From Asparagopsis taxiformis (Eukaryota > Rhodophyta > Florideophyceae > Bonnemaisoniales > Bonnemaisoniaceae): DNA of 64,000 nucleotides. The position numbers and the translations under genes were made by a program. Under the pieces are notes generated by a model. That model saw only the letters and a list, made by a program, of their open reading frames with translations, made no database searches and was not told the DNA's origin. Below are positions 1 to 11,661 of this stretch, piece after piece. The stretch spans positions 1-64,000 of the forward strand of contig JALQPE010000294.1 in NCBI GenBank assembly GCA_030407315.1, in the 5' to 3' direction. Within the stretch, counting starts at the first letter, position 1. The number at the start of each line of letters is the position of its first letter.

Positions 1-228
1 ATGATGAATGAGGGCAGTTGATTTGAAATCACCTGTGCACCTATATACCAGCTGAGTGTCTCGCCATAGCTATCTTCAATTCTACTACTTTCGTCTGGTG
101 AAGAATGACGGTGAGGAATAGCCACATCGGTTGTAGCATATAGATATATATTATTTTACATCAGTACGTTTCAGCCTTTCAATAAAATACTTCAAGTCCG
201 CGTCCTTGCTATTCACGATCATCAACTC

Positions 229-2246
229 TCAGATATCCGTCAAAAAACTATCCCCTGCTTCATCCACATCATAGAATTCACTAAATCTCTTCTGTGCAGG
301 AGGCTCTTGCTTGGTGTTGTTTTCGTTCTCCCTACTTGTGACGTTCGGTTTTCGGAGGCTCTTCTTCCAGAAAATGAGAACTAGCACAGAAAACAGCAGC
401 GGTGGTAACACGAAAATTCCAACTGGAACCAAGATAATCAAAGGGTCAATGCTACTCGACTGGTTTTCACAGTTGAGCTGGACTTCAGCGTCTACCAGCT
501 CCCCAATCTGTATCAAAAGTTTCACGCACAAATCTATGCTGTCAGTTTCATATCCAGTTCAGAATGTCAGTATATCGGAGAAAGATTACATACTGTTCCT
601 TGAGTACGAAGGAATAGGATTTCCCGGTCCACTTCTCTTCGAATGTCGTCGTCGCATGCGTCATTGTACAACCATCCGCCATTGAATGCATACAATACAT
701 CATGTGTATCATAAATAGCCAACCGACCTGTTATGTACGTTGGAACGATAAGGAGTAAAGTTAGTATGGCCGCCCATAGCTGCTCGTACTGTTCCCAGGT
801 TTGCACACGAAAAGCCTCAACGTACTGCAATTGGATTCCCTGTCAATTAGATATTTCCCAGTAACTTCAAAAGTTACTGTGAACAAAACCTTACTATTCA
901 GGTCGGCAGTTTCTCGGATACAGCCTGCGCCGGTATCACATTGGTGCCATGTAGGATCCTCAGATATATTCTTGGCCCCGTCCGGATCAACTGGAGAAAG
1001 GGGATTGGCAAATAGTTTAGAACATGTGTTAGAATCGAGGAGAGCATGCGACCAAAAAGAAAAGAAGCTTGACACCTACCTATATTGATGAAGATGTCTT
1101 CCAGAGCAGAATCTTTCAAAATCGAGTAAGATTTCAGTTCTTCTCGACTTAAAACACGGACATCTCTTGCTAGGGTAAGCGATTGTTGTTGGAACAGAAA
1201 GTTAACGACAGCCACCTCATAGAACAGAGCGAATATTGCAAAAAACGAGAATAATCCGACACGGAAGAACGTCAACGCCAAACCATACTTCGTAGTGAAT
1301 GATCGGCGTTCTTGGGGTGAAAGAGAAGAAGAATTGCTGTCCCTACGTTCATTTTGAGGTGCGAGATACGACACGAGATACGGTCGTTGCAGAGAAACGA
1401 GAGAACTAAAGCTGGCATTGTTAGAGGTAGGTAGCTGTTGGCTAGAAAACGACATTTGCTTTTCCCCTTGAATTCGATTCTCATGGGCAAGAGCCTCATC
1501 ACTGTCACCAAACAATATGAAGAAAGCAGTCACAAGAGATCTGCCGCGAAAGACATGAAACCGGAGAGCAATACCAAAGGCAACAAAGGCGAAAAGCAAC
1601 AGGGTTGCACCAATAATCGCCCATGTTTCCCATTCGAATGGGCGGGTTAATTGATGAAATGGTCCAGTACCTTCCGCTTCTCGTAATTGTTCTCTCCAAC
1701 TATGATCATTCGGTTGTCTATAAGTGGGGCACTTGGAGTGTGGTGACAGCGACGTCGTTCTGTTTCCAGTAGTATGCCAGTTATGGCAAACATATATCCC
1801 TCCTCTGCCATGATTTCTGTGAAGTCAACGAGGGCGTTGAATGTGCATTTACTTGTTGGACCAATCCATGCACATAACTGGTCCTTGGCGGGTGTGCGGT
1901 CGATGACTTCAAAGGCAATGCCATGAAGAGATGAATGGTTTGCTTTTCGATTCTCACTGCCGCATATAAACGGCCTTTGCCATTTCTCTGCATCCTGTTC
2001 TTCAGAATATTGGGATGTGTTCAATTTGATGAATGGCTCTTCTTGCATGAAGAGATAGCATATTTTGCTTTTGCATTCCTGAAACGATTCAGGCTCTTTT
2101 CTCAGAAGGGAGAGACAATCGCCGCCCTTTTCCAGACCGTCGTATTCCTGTTGAGCATTGTGAGTGGAGCAATCGAATGGTTCTGGGGCAGCAGAGAATG
2201 CAAAACTTGTAAGGGAAATGAGAATAAGAGTATGGAGAAAGTACAT
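229..2246 (-). CDS. multi-exon predicted multi-pass membrane protein, function unknown
   Basis: I do not recognise the family. The chosen start (ATG at 2246-2244) opens a signal peptide (MYFLHTLILISLTSFAF) followed by a Cys-rich extracellular stretch. Membrane segments follow at about 1560-1625 (WAIIGATLLLFAFVAFGIAL), about 1210-1290, about 720-790 and about 385-460, and the protein ends in a short charged tail. The reading frame changes three times across candidate GT-AG introns at 991-1079, 825-865 and 508-593 (89, 41 and 86 nt). Each has a plausible donor and acceptor and keeps codon phase. A fourth intron must lie near 1740-1800, because the signal-peptide frame and the first membrane-segment frame differ; a 32-nt intron fits but is unproven. 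Alternation of extracellular Cys-rich and membrane regions suggests a surface receptor or channel-like protein, but this is inference. Confidence 0.55.
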
Positions 2247-5200
2247 TTTGAGGGCCAAGATGATGCCAAAGGGATGTATCCGAGAGAGTGAAAATATAGA
2301 TGAGAAACTCTTTAAAGGGAGAACGAAAACAGCCAGGGGAGCTGGATGTTTGAAAACGTAAGAAAGTTCACTCAGAGCAGGGAATATTTTTCGACGGTGT
2401 AGGCGTAAACAGGCGCGCATGCAGGAAAGCGTTCAGTTGTACGGTTTGAGGCGATGTATTGTTGCTCAAATGATGGCTAGAAACAATTCCTCCTGGACAA
2501 GTAGGAAAAGCGACTACAGCACGGATTCCTTTTGCAAAGGAGGCCTGAGTAATTGTTTGATATATCAGGCTGGAATACAGCGAATCGGAAAGCAGTTGAG
2601 CATGTTTAGAGAAGCAAGACATCTACCGAATGGAAGATGCGCCATGACACAAATAATTGAGGGGCAACAATGAAAATGTACAACAGTGCCGTTAACGCGT
2701 GAACAATATACGCATACAGTTGAAATTGAAAGTTGCAGAGAATCATCTCTCTAACGATACGTTTTTCGATGAAAAATGGATGGTCCCCGTTGTAGAACAT
2801 TGCAGCAGTGTCGAGCACAAAAAAATGTTTGACATACTACCCGGGGGTTTGAGGAGCTGCTATTGACTAGCCAGTCTGCAAGGCACTGTATGTATATGTG
2901 TGATACCCAATTACATTGTGTGGCTCGCAGAACTTGATCGCTTGCTGCAGGCTCAGAAATCGCATTTCGGCTCGCCGAGGAAAATCAGTATTTGTCGCTG
3001 ACAGGAGGGTCGCGCAACTCTGCAATTGCGTATTGGGGGGCATGGATCCCCGTACTATATATAGAAACATTCGTGCAGGCAAGCTGTACTCAGCAATTTA
3101 CGTCAACTAATTTTAGTGCTCCACCAATGTTCGATTACTAGCGCGACAAAGAATCTCGAGACATCCTCTTCGTGCTGTAGTATGACGCATCTAGTTGGTG
3201 ATGTTTCGCGATCCTCATTCAAACAATGCTGGCGAGAACGTAAGCAATGTTGTCAGAGATGAGGAAACTGTGGAGGTTTCACTATGCACGCAATGAATTC
3301 GCTTCATTACAAAATACGATGGCTGCTGTCACCTGTTGACTGTGTACCTGCTCCCCCTCCAATTCTGAGAGCGCAAATGATGGTTCTCCCAAAGATAGCG
3401 TCATCGTTATTGCAGGATTCGTGAGGACAGCAATAGCTGCTACATGAAACGTGCAATTTATTGGACAGAGGGAAAAATATTACTGAGGAATCTTCGATAA
3501 TCCAATGGTCGAAATCCATAGCCGTCGACCAAACTAGATTGACATTTTCTTCCTGCGATTGATCGCGGCCAACCAGACCAATTAAGCAGTTAGCAGATGT
3601 ATATGCGTAAAAGACGTGCCTCTTACAAAACTAGCAAGCCTCGCGGCTCACGGTTGCAGTAATAGGTGACGTGTTGAATTCACAGAGGAAGCAGTGTCTA
3701 ACTGTCTCACCGCTCAGTGTTAACCGTATTGTGCATGGGACATGCAAGATTGTATACCACGCATGCCAAATCGTGATTTCGGTCCGATCGTATGCTATGC
3801 GAACAATGCCACACGACAATGCATTTCTGTCCAGCAGATCCTCGCATTGCTACGAGTTTGACAGCGATGGTGGTTTGGATCAATTTGCCAGCGTCTAGTA
3901 CAACCATCAAAGCTGGTGACGCAACTGTAATCTATAATCCACGCATTCAGAGATGGGGGTTGTACATCCCCGCGATGAGTAATGCTAACCGAACATAAGT
4001 TGGGTGGGAATTGTTTGCCTTCAGACTGAACGAATCGTAAGCAATCCTACATCGCAACATCATGTTTCGCAGGGGGATGAGGAACTGGCGGCGTGTGACT
4101 TGGCGCTTTGTCTGAAGAGAAGGGGAGGTGCAGCCTCCTGCATCATTTTTCTTCGTCCTTGATGTTGGTGACGACAAGGATGCGATGTCATACTTTAATT
4201 ACTTGGGGTTCTGAAGGCGTGACTAGACCAACGCAGACCTAGGTCTTGTTGGGCAAGCAATCACAAAGTGTAATACGTCCCAAGGTGGAGGTTGTTGCTG
4301 GATGAACATGGGGGGCTCATGTTCTAGAACTAGGAGGCTGACGTTGCGTCAGGCGGGTGTCGTTTCTGCGGTGATTTACAGATGTATGTGCGGTCCAGGA
4401 TTGCGCACTGATCTGGTAATTTCTTTCAATTTCTCACAATTCTACGAAGATTTTCGGAGCGGCGCTGAAAAATATCCCCCGTATGACTATAAGTCCCTGC
4501 TTCCAGACTCCAGCACGTCGGCGTCGCTCCCCTTCGCGAGCGACCCAACCGTCGAGGGTTCGAAGTCACTGTGCGCGTGCACACACTTCAACCCAAGTTC
4601 GCTTCTCACCTCCAGCTTCCCTTTGGACGATCAATGCAGCGACGTCTTCCACACGTCGCAATCCTTTCAGCGTTTCCGCTGTCAACGTAGATCCCTGCCA
4701 TTGTAGAGTCGTGTCCGTCTAGTACACATCGCCCCTCGCCGTTATTGTATCCGGTTCGCCAACCTCTCCTCCAAGGCTAGCAAACTCTGCGTTGCTCAAT
4801 GCCCGACATCACTCGTCGGGTGACACTGCAGTCGCTTTGCACAGAAGCAAGCCCCCCAAACAGTTGGAACGAACACTCTCCGCGACTGCTCATTGAGAAA
4901 GGGGCGACGCACTTGTTCATCTTCTCTATCACAGTCTTGATGTCGTCGACAATTATGTTTTGGTTGTCGTCGTTCTCACTGCCCTCAATGTAGTCGCCCA
5001 ACAATGCAAGGTCTGACATGATCTTGCGCTACAGCAAACCTTTCTCATCCTTTTTCAAACGCTGCATCCAGCAATATTCAGTGATTATCCGCAATGCATC
5101 TGCGCCTCATCCTGCGCCGAACATATGGTAGGCAATGTTTTCAATCATATCTCGAATGACGAAGACTATCAAGTTGGTGATTGAAACTTGTTGACAAGGC

Positions 5201-8200
5201 TGGCATGGTACTTTCGCACTTCATGGTCTTTTGTCAACTTAACCGCAAAGTCATGAACCAAGTTATGGATAGCCAATACGGCATTCTTACTTTCGTCACC
5301 GGTTGCTGCAGACCCCACATTGATTTCGATGACCAGATCTATGCCGTGTTTAATATCCTTTCGAGACAGGCCCTACAGATGCGGGAGTTTGGTCAGCAAT
5401 ATGAAGAACACGTAGCAATTGGAACATATTAGTTACCGAAGTGTTCTCAGAGGACCATCTATTCTCTACTACCTTCAGGCTGGATCTTAAGGAGGTTTAC
5501 AAGCACAAGTGTTGAGGAATCCCACTTTTGGCCTACAGTTTCGTGTAATGCTGCAATTTTTCCCAACACAATCCAAGCTTCTTACCTTTGATACTCGCCG
5601 AATCTCTCTATTTCACAAAGTACAGATGTACCTGCAACACTGAGTGCCAGTTGAAGGCCGGCGCACGTCTTCGTAATATTTCCATGGCCCTTTTGTTTTC
5701 TACCCAGAGAAATTGTTGGTGCTCTGACAGTTCTATATTGTCATAGTGACATATGCGCTGTGAAGTTCATACGTTAGTCATCCCCGACCACATCTATCTG
5801 CACATCGTGTCGCGAATTATGCGCCACGCCATGATCTTTTTCCAAACCTACAGCTTGATAGAGCTAAAAGGAAGAAGACAAACAGCAGCGAAAAATTTCT
5901 CGGGCAGCCCATACGACTGCACCAAACATCCCACGCATCATCAAAAATGAACAAGCTTTGGCCTTGCAAATGTTTGAAATGCGCTTCGGGCCGCACATTG
6001 TGCAGCCTCTTGGCTGCCAAGCGCAAAAAGTCTTCCGCGTATTGTGGACACCCCTCTCGGACAAATTCTTCTAGCTGTGCCGTGAAGGTTGACACAGTGG
6101 CATCCCGACCGAGCCTGTGACCCATATTTCATCGGGGTATCTTGCCTATACGTCTACCTTCTAGTTGATTTCTGGGGTTTTCTGACGCTGCCCCCCATAC
6201 CACCGACGGTAAATGGGCTATGTCCCCTCTCGAGAGTAGTTAATGTTCGACTTCACTCCATGGTGTCGCAGATTGCTCATGGAAGTCGGGGACAGCGAAG
6301 AAATTAGGGAGGGCATGGAGTCTATTTTGCTTTTGAACAAGACTGTCTCGACTGGCTCTGGAATTGACTGCGAAGCCGATTCTGGAAATTGTCTTCGGAC
6401 CAGCTCTGGAGTTGGCCGTGTGACCGAGGGCCTCTGAGAACTTTGTGGAGCTTGTGGAACTGCCATATGTGAGCTAGAAGACAGGAGCCCAACACGGGAT
6501 TAAGTATTGTGATGACTAGAACTCGTGCTATCCAGTTGAGGGTACCTGCGGTGGCATCTCACATCGCACAGGAAGAGCGGAAAATGTGTCAAGGAATATA
6601 CTGCTCTGGGAGTGATATGTTCTTGATTTTGAAAGCAACAACCGGATAAGCTGTCGTGGCAGTTGGTGAGAAGGAAATGGGATAGCGAAGACTCACTGTG
6701 CCTGCAGAGAACGGTGCTGTCCGGACGTATGAACAGTATGTCATGAACTTGTTTCTGGAGAAGTTCTGGACTATTGCGGAGAGCTCTGTCGGGATAAGAT
6801 CGGCAACATTAACTCGGTAGCCCGGGCAACGAAGCAACCAGGCGTGCCGGAAATGGCTCGTATTGTTGTAAGCGTTCCGCGTCCCAAAGAAGAAAACGAT
6901 GGAGCATCATAGCCAGATGAAGTCCAGCAGTGATATATTTCTCGATGCTGATTTGCACTGACGGGGCATAGCTTGGACCAGATATCACCTCCGAATATTA
7001 TAGACTATCGAGGATACTCATTGATCGATGGCAGTGTGGATGGCGCAGGTTGCATCGCAGCCAACAAGCGGGTGTACATCCAGGTCTCACCACTTCTTTT
7101 CTGTACACATCTTGCCTGACCGCTCATCTGCGTGAACGAGTGTCGTTCCTGCAAGTATCTTCCGTGCAACCTTCAATGGCATATTGAGATGAGCTCTCCT
7201 GATAAGCAAGCCATGGACCCAGGATCATTCCATGCACGACCAAATCCACCGCTGTCCTCGCCTGTACTAATCTCGCACCCGTGCACACAACTCCGTCACA
7301 CTTACTGACATGCGCGATGCCGAGGAAAGCACAGTTCTCAATGAAATTGGCCACGGTAATGGGATATGGTCGATGTTGTCTGTTGGATATAGTTGCTTTC
7401 GCTGGTTCCAGACGCAATCTCATACTGTGTCTCTTGGTATACTTCACGAACAGCTCAAGGACGACAACTTCTTGCTCTACAAGGCATTCTCGCTGAATGT
7501 ATAAACTCAGATGTGCTTACCCCAGGCGCCCACGTCGAACAGGTATCATGGTGTGGCGTGCAGTCCAGTTCCTAATGTGCAAATCGATGCAATTCCCCGA
7601 AACTCCAGAATTGCAACAGGTAAGCGTATTCGTTCTATTTGATTGGTATACACACGTCAACTCTGCAGAAATGCAAGTGTCGGAAACATGGCTATGGAAA
7701 TATTTTAGAGGCGCAGGCCTTTCCCAAGCTCTCAGTGTTTCAGTTACATCTGTGGCAGATGTAATTCACTGAATGCTTAACTACAATTGTGGAACGTTTC
7801 TCAGAAAAGACTCGAGCCAGGTATGGATTTGCTCATCGAAGCAACATCACATCTGCAGGACCTGATAATGAGTGTAAGACTGCAGACTTACGCATCTATG
7901 ATTTAGTTTATGACTGCCGTAAACTGGATCGAAGATGAAGAAGTGCGATCGTACGGCGCAAGCCTAGTTGGCAAGTACTATCCGAAAGTGAAACCGTCAA
8001 TGTTTGAAGCTTCATGGCATAAAACGTCAGAAGAGCTGGAGCTGAAAGAAAACATTGCAGGATACACCCTCGATGCCGAATGAAACGTAGATTCATTTCG
8101 AATATCACTGGATATGATTAGATTCAGTATGTGGAGAAATGATGGACTCCGTTATCTGTGCTTCTATATGGACAGTAATGAGAGCGGTGACAACCCAAGG

Positions 8201-8712
8201 TTGATGATGAGCGACAATAGGACAGTGATAGAGGGGATGGAAAAGTGACTTGTTCCATTCTACATAAACAACTGTCGAAAGTGTTTGTTTCGAGTGTACG
8301 GGAGGCAGGCTTTCGCTGTGCAGCGATTCAGATATTCTGGGACGAATGAAGTATCGAAAAGCCAACGCCTTTGGAGACTGTTTATGGGGAGGAGTATTGT
8401 AATAGTTGGTGGTGAAGTTGGCGATGTCGTATGCAATGACAGAGGAGCGATATATTCTAGACAGACACGAAACTATAGTATCAGAGACTATTGACCGTGG
8501 GGCCGTTAAAATTATTCTTGTTTAGCAAGTGGTCGAATTTAGTTGAACATAATGTTGATGCTGGAGGAAGATGAGCAGACGCGGGTAGTTGGAATGAACA
8601 CGAAATAGCTCGTATCTACAGATCTGGATCTCAATTCTTCACGACTGGGACGTGTGCTCCGATTTGAAACACACTGAAAGGATACACCAACTCTGTTCTC
8701 TTTGTTGCAGTA
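2247..8712. other. 6.5 kb without a recognisable intact gene
   Basis: Open frames here are short, change strand often and show no domain I can name. Minus-strand fragments at 4777-5019, 5817-6125, 6218-6466 and 6589-6837 read like pieces of one long-decayed protein gene, but I could not assign a family. The stretch ends at a good 3' splice-site-like sequence (pyrimidine tract, then TTGTTGCAG, ending at 8710), two bases before the MULE target duplication. A host exon may therefore have begun there. Confidence 0.4.
7530..7790 (+). other. candidate spliced host exon pair, unrecognised
   Basis: An open frame reading VWRAVQFLMCKSMQF runs into a textbook donor (CAACAG then GTAAGC). A 49-nt intron candidate at 7620-7668 ends in CTCTGCAG, and the downstream exon begins KCKCRKHGYGNIL. 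The short intron matches those of the gene at 229-2246. I recognise no domain and could not extend the model in either direction, so this may be a chance open stretch. Confidence 0.2.
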
Positions 8713-8721
8713 GTGTTTTAT
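8713..8721 (+). repeat. MULE target-site duplication, left copy
   Basis: GTGTTTTAT lies immediately left of the MULE terminus. The copy at 36679-36687 is GTGTTTTAC (8 of 9 identical). A 9-bp duplication is typical of Mutator-like elements. Confidence 0.85.
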
Positions 8722-8755
8722 GGGGAGTGATTTTCCTACCGCCGGTAGAGAGGGT

Positions 8756-8870
8756 AGCCAATCAGAGCAACTGGTCCGCCGATTTCGACCAATCACAGCA
8801 ACTCGTCCACCGTTGGCATCTCAACCAATCAGATCATCCAGTCCTCCATTTTGACGGCTTCTTATTGGCT
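8756..8870 (+). promoter_or_regulatory. CCAAT-box cluster at MULE terminus
   Basis: CCAATCA occurs at 8758, 8789 and 8825, and inverted (ATTGG) at 8864, each in a related 31-39-bp context with a CAACTGGTCC-like tail. The mirror copy lies at about 36520-36650. A tandem terminal motif could bind either transposase or a CCAAT factor. This role is inferred from position and repetition only. Confidence 0.35.
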
Positions 8871-9096
8871 GTTCCATAAATAGCCCAAAAATAACCGTAG
8901 AGCCTTACCTCCCAAAACAACCCCTCTGAGGGGGATCCGCGACTCGGCTACTTTGCGTGACGGCACCGGGCGTGACCAAGCTCTTCCTCATTTTCAAAAT
9001 TGAAATTGCAAAATCGAAATCTGGTCCCAACTTTCGTCGTCCATGTTTTCAAATCGGGAAAACTAATTCGAAACTCCCAGCTTTCACCGCTGTCGC

Positions 9097-9685
9097 TGTG
9101 GATTATGCTCGAGTACAGTATACAGTGAAGCTTTATACAATTATGCAGCATATGACTTACGTCATAATAGGTAGTATATGGTCTGCGTACAGAGTACAAC
9201 TGTACGCCCTGCGATAACTAATCAAACTGATTAGCTGTACATTCACTACCGGCGGCCGCCGCCGCTTCTATGTTACTAATAAAGCTATCTGTTCGCGTTG
9301 CGTCTCTGAGACGAGGCAACAACGATTAAGGAATTACCAACCAAGACCCAAGTTCAACAACCATTCTAGCATTTACTTGTTAGTCCAGCATTTGCTGATG
9401 TCCGGAGACGGAAGTAATCGCTGATTACTAGCTCGAGACCTTCGTGCGTTAAGACACACACAGCGTATTATCATACGCATACGGATGCATCAACGTTTTG
9501 AAGGAGAAGAGAACAAGTCTGACCAACACCGCGCCAGCCAGACCTTTGGACCGCAACGTGTTGCTCACACTAATATTGCTACAGGACGACCACTCCACGG
9601 CGTTTACTCGTCGAGATTGTAACGGAGAGCAATAATTGTACACCTGTGCTAAGGTTGTACTCAGACTTTGTGTGATTTTTCGACA
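9097..9685 (+). mobile_element. solo LTR, 589 bp, family not otherwise present in window
   Basis: The insert begins TGTGGATTATGC and ends TTTTCGACA (TG...CA ends), flanked by GTCGC at 9092-9096 and 9686-9690. The matching site in the other MULE arm (about 36302-36308) is uninterrupted and has a single GTCGC, which defines the insertion exactly. It contains a polyadenylation signal (AATAAA at about 9279), supporting plus orientation. No internal retroelement sequence remains, so it probably arose by LTR-LTR recombination. It is unrelated to the 488-bp LTRs at 28849, 34784 and 51839. Confidence 0.9.
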
Positions 9686-10254
9686 GTCGCCCGTCCGCAA
9701 ATTGGCGCCAGTTTCACCCGCCCAATTCAAACGCGACGGCCCGCTAAGAGCGGACCTCCGTACCAACCCCATATCGGTCCACAGAGGCACGACAGATATT
9801 CACTCTTACCACATCCCACTCCGCACTGACATCTCGAGCCGCGGCAGTGCGCATCGCTGCCAACAAACATTTCACTCTGCGACATATCTCTTCCGCCTGT
9901 CTCTTTGACAGTACGCACCGCTGACACAACTGCAAGCAAACATTGTTGCTCCTCGCACCACCTCTCTCGCGCCTGCCCTTTTGCTTCAATAGTTTTGCAC
10001 ATCTTCCAAGAAGACAGTGATCAAACTGTAGCGTGCTTCTTCTTCATTCACGAGCGATTTGTTTCTATCCCCATTTTCAGGAAGCGAAACACGAAAGTTT
10101 CCGTAGCTGACCCTTCTCACATCCTGCATCGCACCTGAGAATTGAAAATAGCCGCCGTTGCTTTTGATGTGCATCAATCATCTGTTTTGGAAACAAAAAC
10201 AGTGTATAACATTTCTTCGGCAAAGAAGATACACACGCCCAGTATTTCAAAAGA

Positions 10255-11231
10255 ATGGAAAAAGGCAGTTTCAAGGTAAAGAAGTTCTTTCACGTTCTGT
10301 CCAGGCTTAAAAACATGAGTAAATCTGAGAGTAAGAAAATGAAGGAATATATGGAAGCTTTGGATCTAGTTTTCAGGCTTCCGATGCTGCTCGGCCATGG
10401 TTTGAGCACTCAATTCCCAAGACGATGCTTGAAGACCATCTACTTCTAGCCGGTCTTGCCGAGTATGAATTCAAAGAAAACACAATTGTTTTCGGAAGCA
10501 ATACTGCGCAGTTCTTCGTGAGGGGCGCTTCCAAATATGTATCAGCAGATGTAGAATTTGATGAAACCGATGAACTATATTGCAATATCCGAGAAAGCAT
10601 GGTTGATGCTTGGGTAAATAGAAATGCCGCATTTTCTTTTGCAATTCCTGTGAACATCGACCAAAGACATTGGGGTGCGGTTTTCGGTATTCAGAGCGAA
10701 GATGATTTGGAGTTCGGAACATTGTATTGGGGGGACAGTTTGCGTTATGCAGAGCCTCTGCATACTTTAGATTTCGTAGAGAGCTTCCTCAACGAACTAC
10801 CTGGAGAAGTGTACTGGGAGAAAAGCAAAGAGAACTACATTTTGGATGTGCTGTCATATGAACGGCAATCAGACACGTACAGCTGCGGATTTTATGTTCT
10901 ATCTGCAGTCTCATCTCTCTCGAAGTCACACAGACGGATGCCCAAAGATAATTTCAGCTCGGGATACAGTGCAGAACTCACAGAAAAAATTCGGGACTGC
11001 TGCACCGTTCGTTATGTTGAGGCCTTATTTGAAGCAGAACAGAAGGGATGGACCAATTCAAACGAGTTGGTAGCAGATGTAGACGTATATCGCCACCTTT
11101 GTTCATTGCTCCCCGGAAATCAAGTTACAAAGGTATATCATGGTGATTCATTCTGGAAAATACGTATTACACACATATGGACAATCTTTTCTTTGATATG
11201 TCTCGGGTCAAGACTACAAGTCTACGTCTAG
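10255..11231 (+). pseudogene. Ulp1/SUMO-protease-like (C48) gene, left MULE copy, frameshifted
   Basis: It encodes a C48 cysteine peptidase domain of the kind found in Ulp1-carrying MULEs. The fold would cleave SUMO-like isopeptide bonds, but the role in transposition is unknown. The start is ATG 10255 (MEKGSFKVKKFF). The catalytic set is visible: His in NIDQRHWGAVFG (about 10657-10690), Asp in LYWGDSL (about 10724-10745) and Gln/Cys in QSDTYSCGFYVL (about 10868-10903). One T is missing at about 10374 compared with the other copy (CTAGTTTT versus CTAGTTTTT), which shifts the frame after DLVF. The reading leaves homologous sequence at 11149 and stops at 11231, so the C-terminal extension is lost at the TIR boundary. 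Confidence 0.8.
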
Positions 11232-11661
11232 AGGAAATGAATTGGTTTGAATATCTACTCTCGTAAATGGTTCAGTGCTGTCTTCAAACTGATGAACAGA
11301 CTTTGTTTTAAGTTTATCGTTGCATGATTTCAGAGACATGTGAAATTTATCTGTGAACGCTGAATAGTATTTCGAGGAGATATTTTCGAAGGGGAACATC
11401 TACTCAATGGTTTACGGGATACTAATCATTCGTAGACAGAACGTTGATTGCGCGATTGAGCGCTTCAGAAGCTTCTAGACGGTTTCGTCCAACATCTCGG
11501 TTCTGCGATGAACTACGATTGTTACGACGTCCGCTGCGCTCATGGAATGCTCTCTTACGCTTATAAGAACCTCTGTTATTGCGTCTAACGGCAGGGTTCC
11601 GTATTGGAAAAGCTCCTGTAGTACCGTTTTCGCTGCTGCGAAGAGTATGAAGAGCCGTATC
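11150..11661. other. MULE internal spacer, no gene seen
   Basis: This 0.5-kb stretch lies between the left TIR and the stop codon of the MULE transposase. A minus-strand open stretch (11475-11768) overlaps the transposase end in another frame and has no recognisable domain. Confidence 0.4.

Larger units (their letters stand above)
8722..11149 (+). repeat. MULE left terminal inverted repeat
   Basis: It pairs in inverted orientation with 28417-36678. Homology ends on the inner side at GGTATATCATGGTGATTC (ending 11149). The arm contains the first part of a Ulp1 gene and is split by a solo LTR. The two arms are nearly identical outside the insertions, differing mostly by single-base homopolymer changes, which points to recent arm homogenisation or a fairly young element. 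Confidence 0.85.

Noticed and set aside
9727..10138. Overlapping 80-90-codon frames upstream of Ulp1
   Set aside because: They appear identically in both MULE arms on both strands, are not supported by domains, and fit untranslated TIR sequence.
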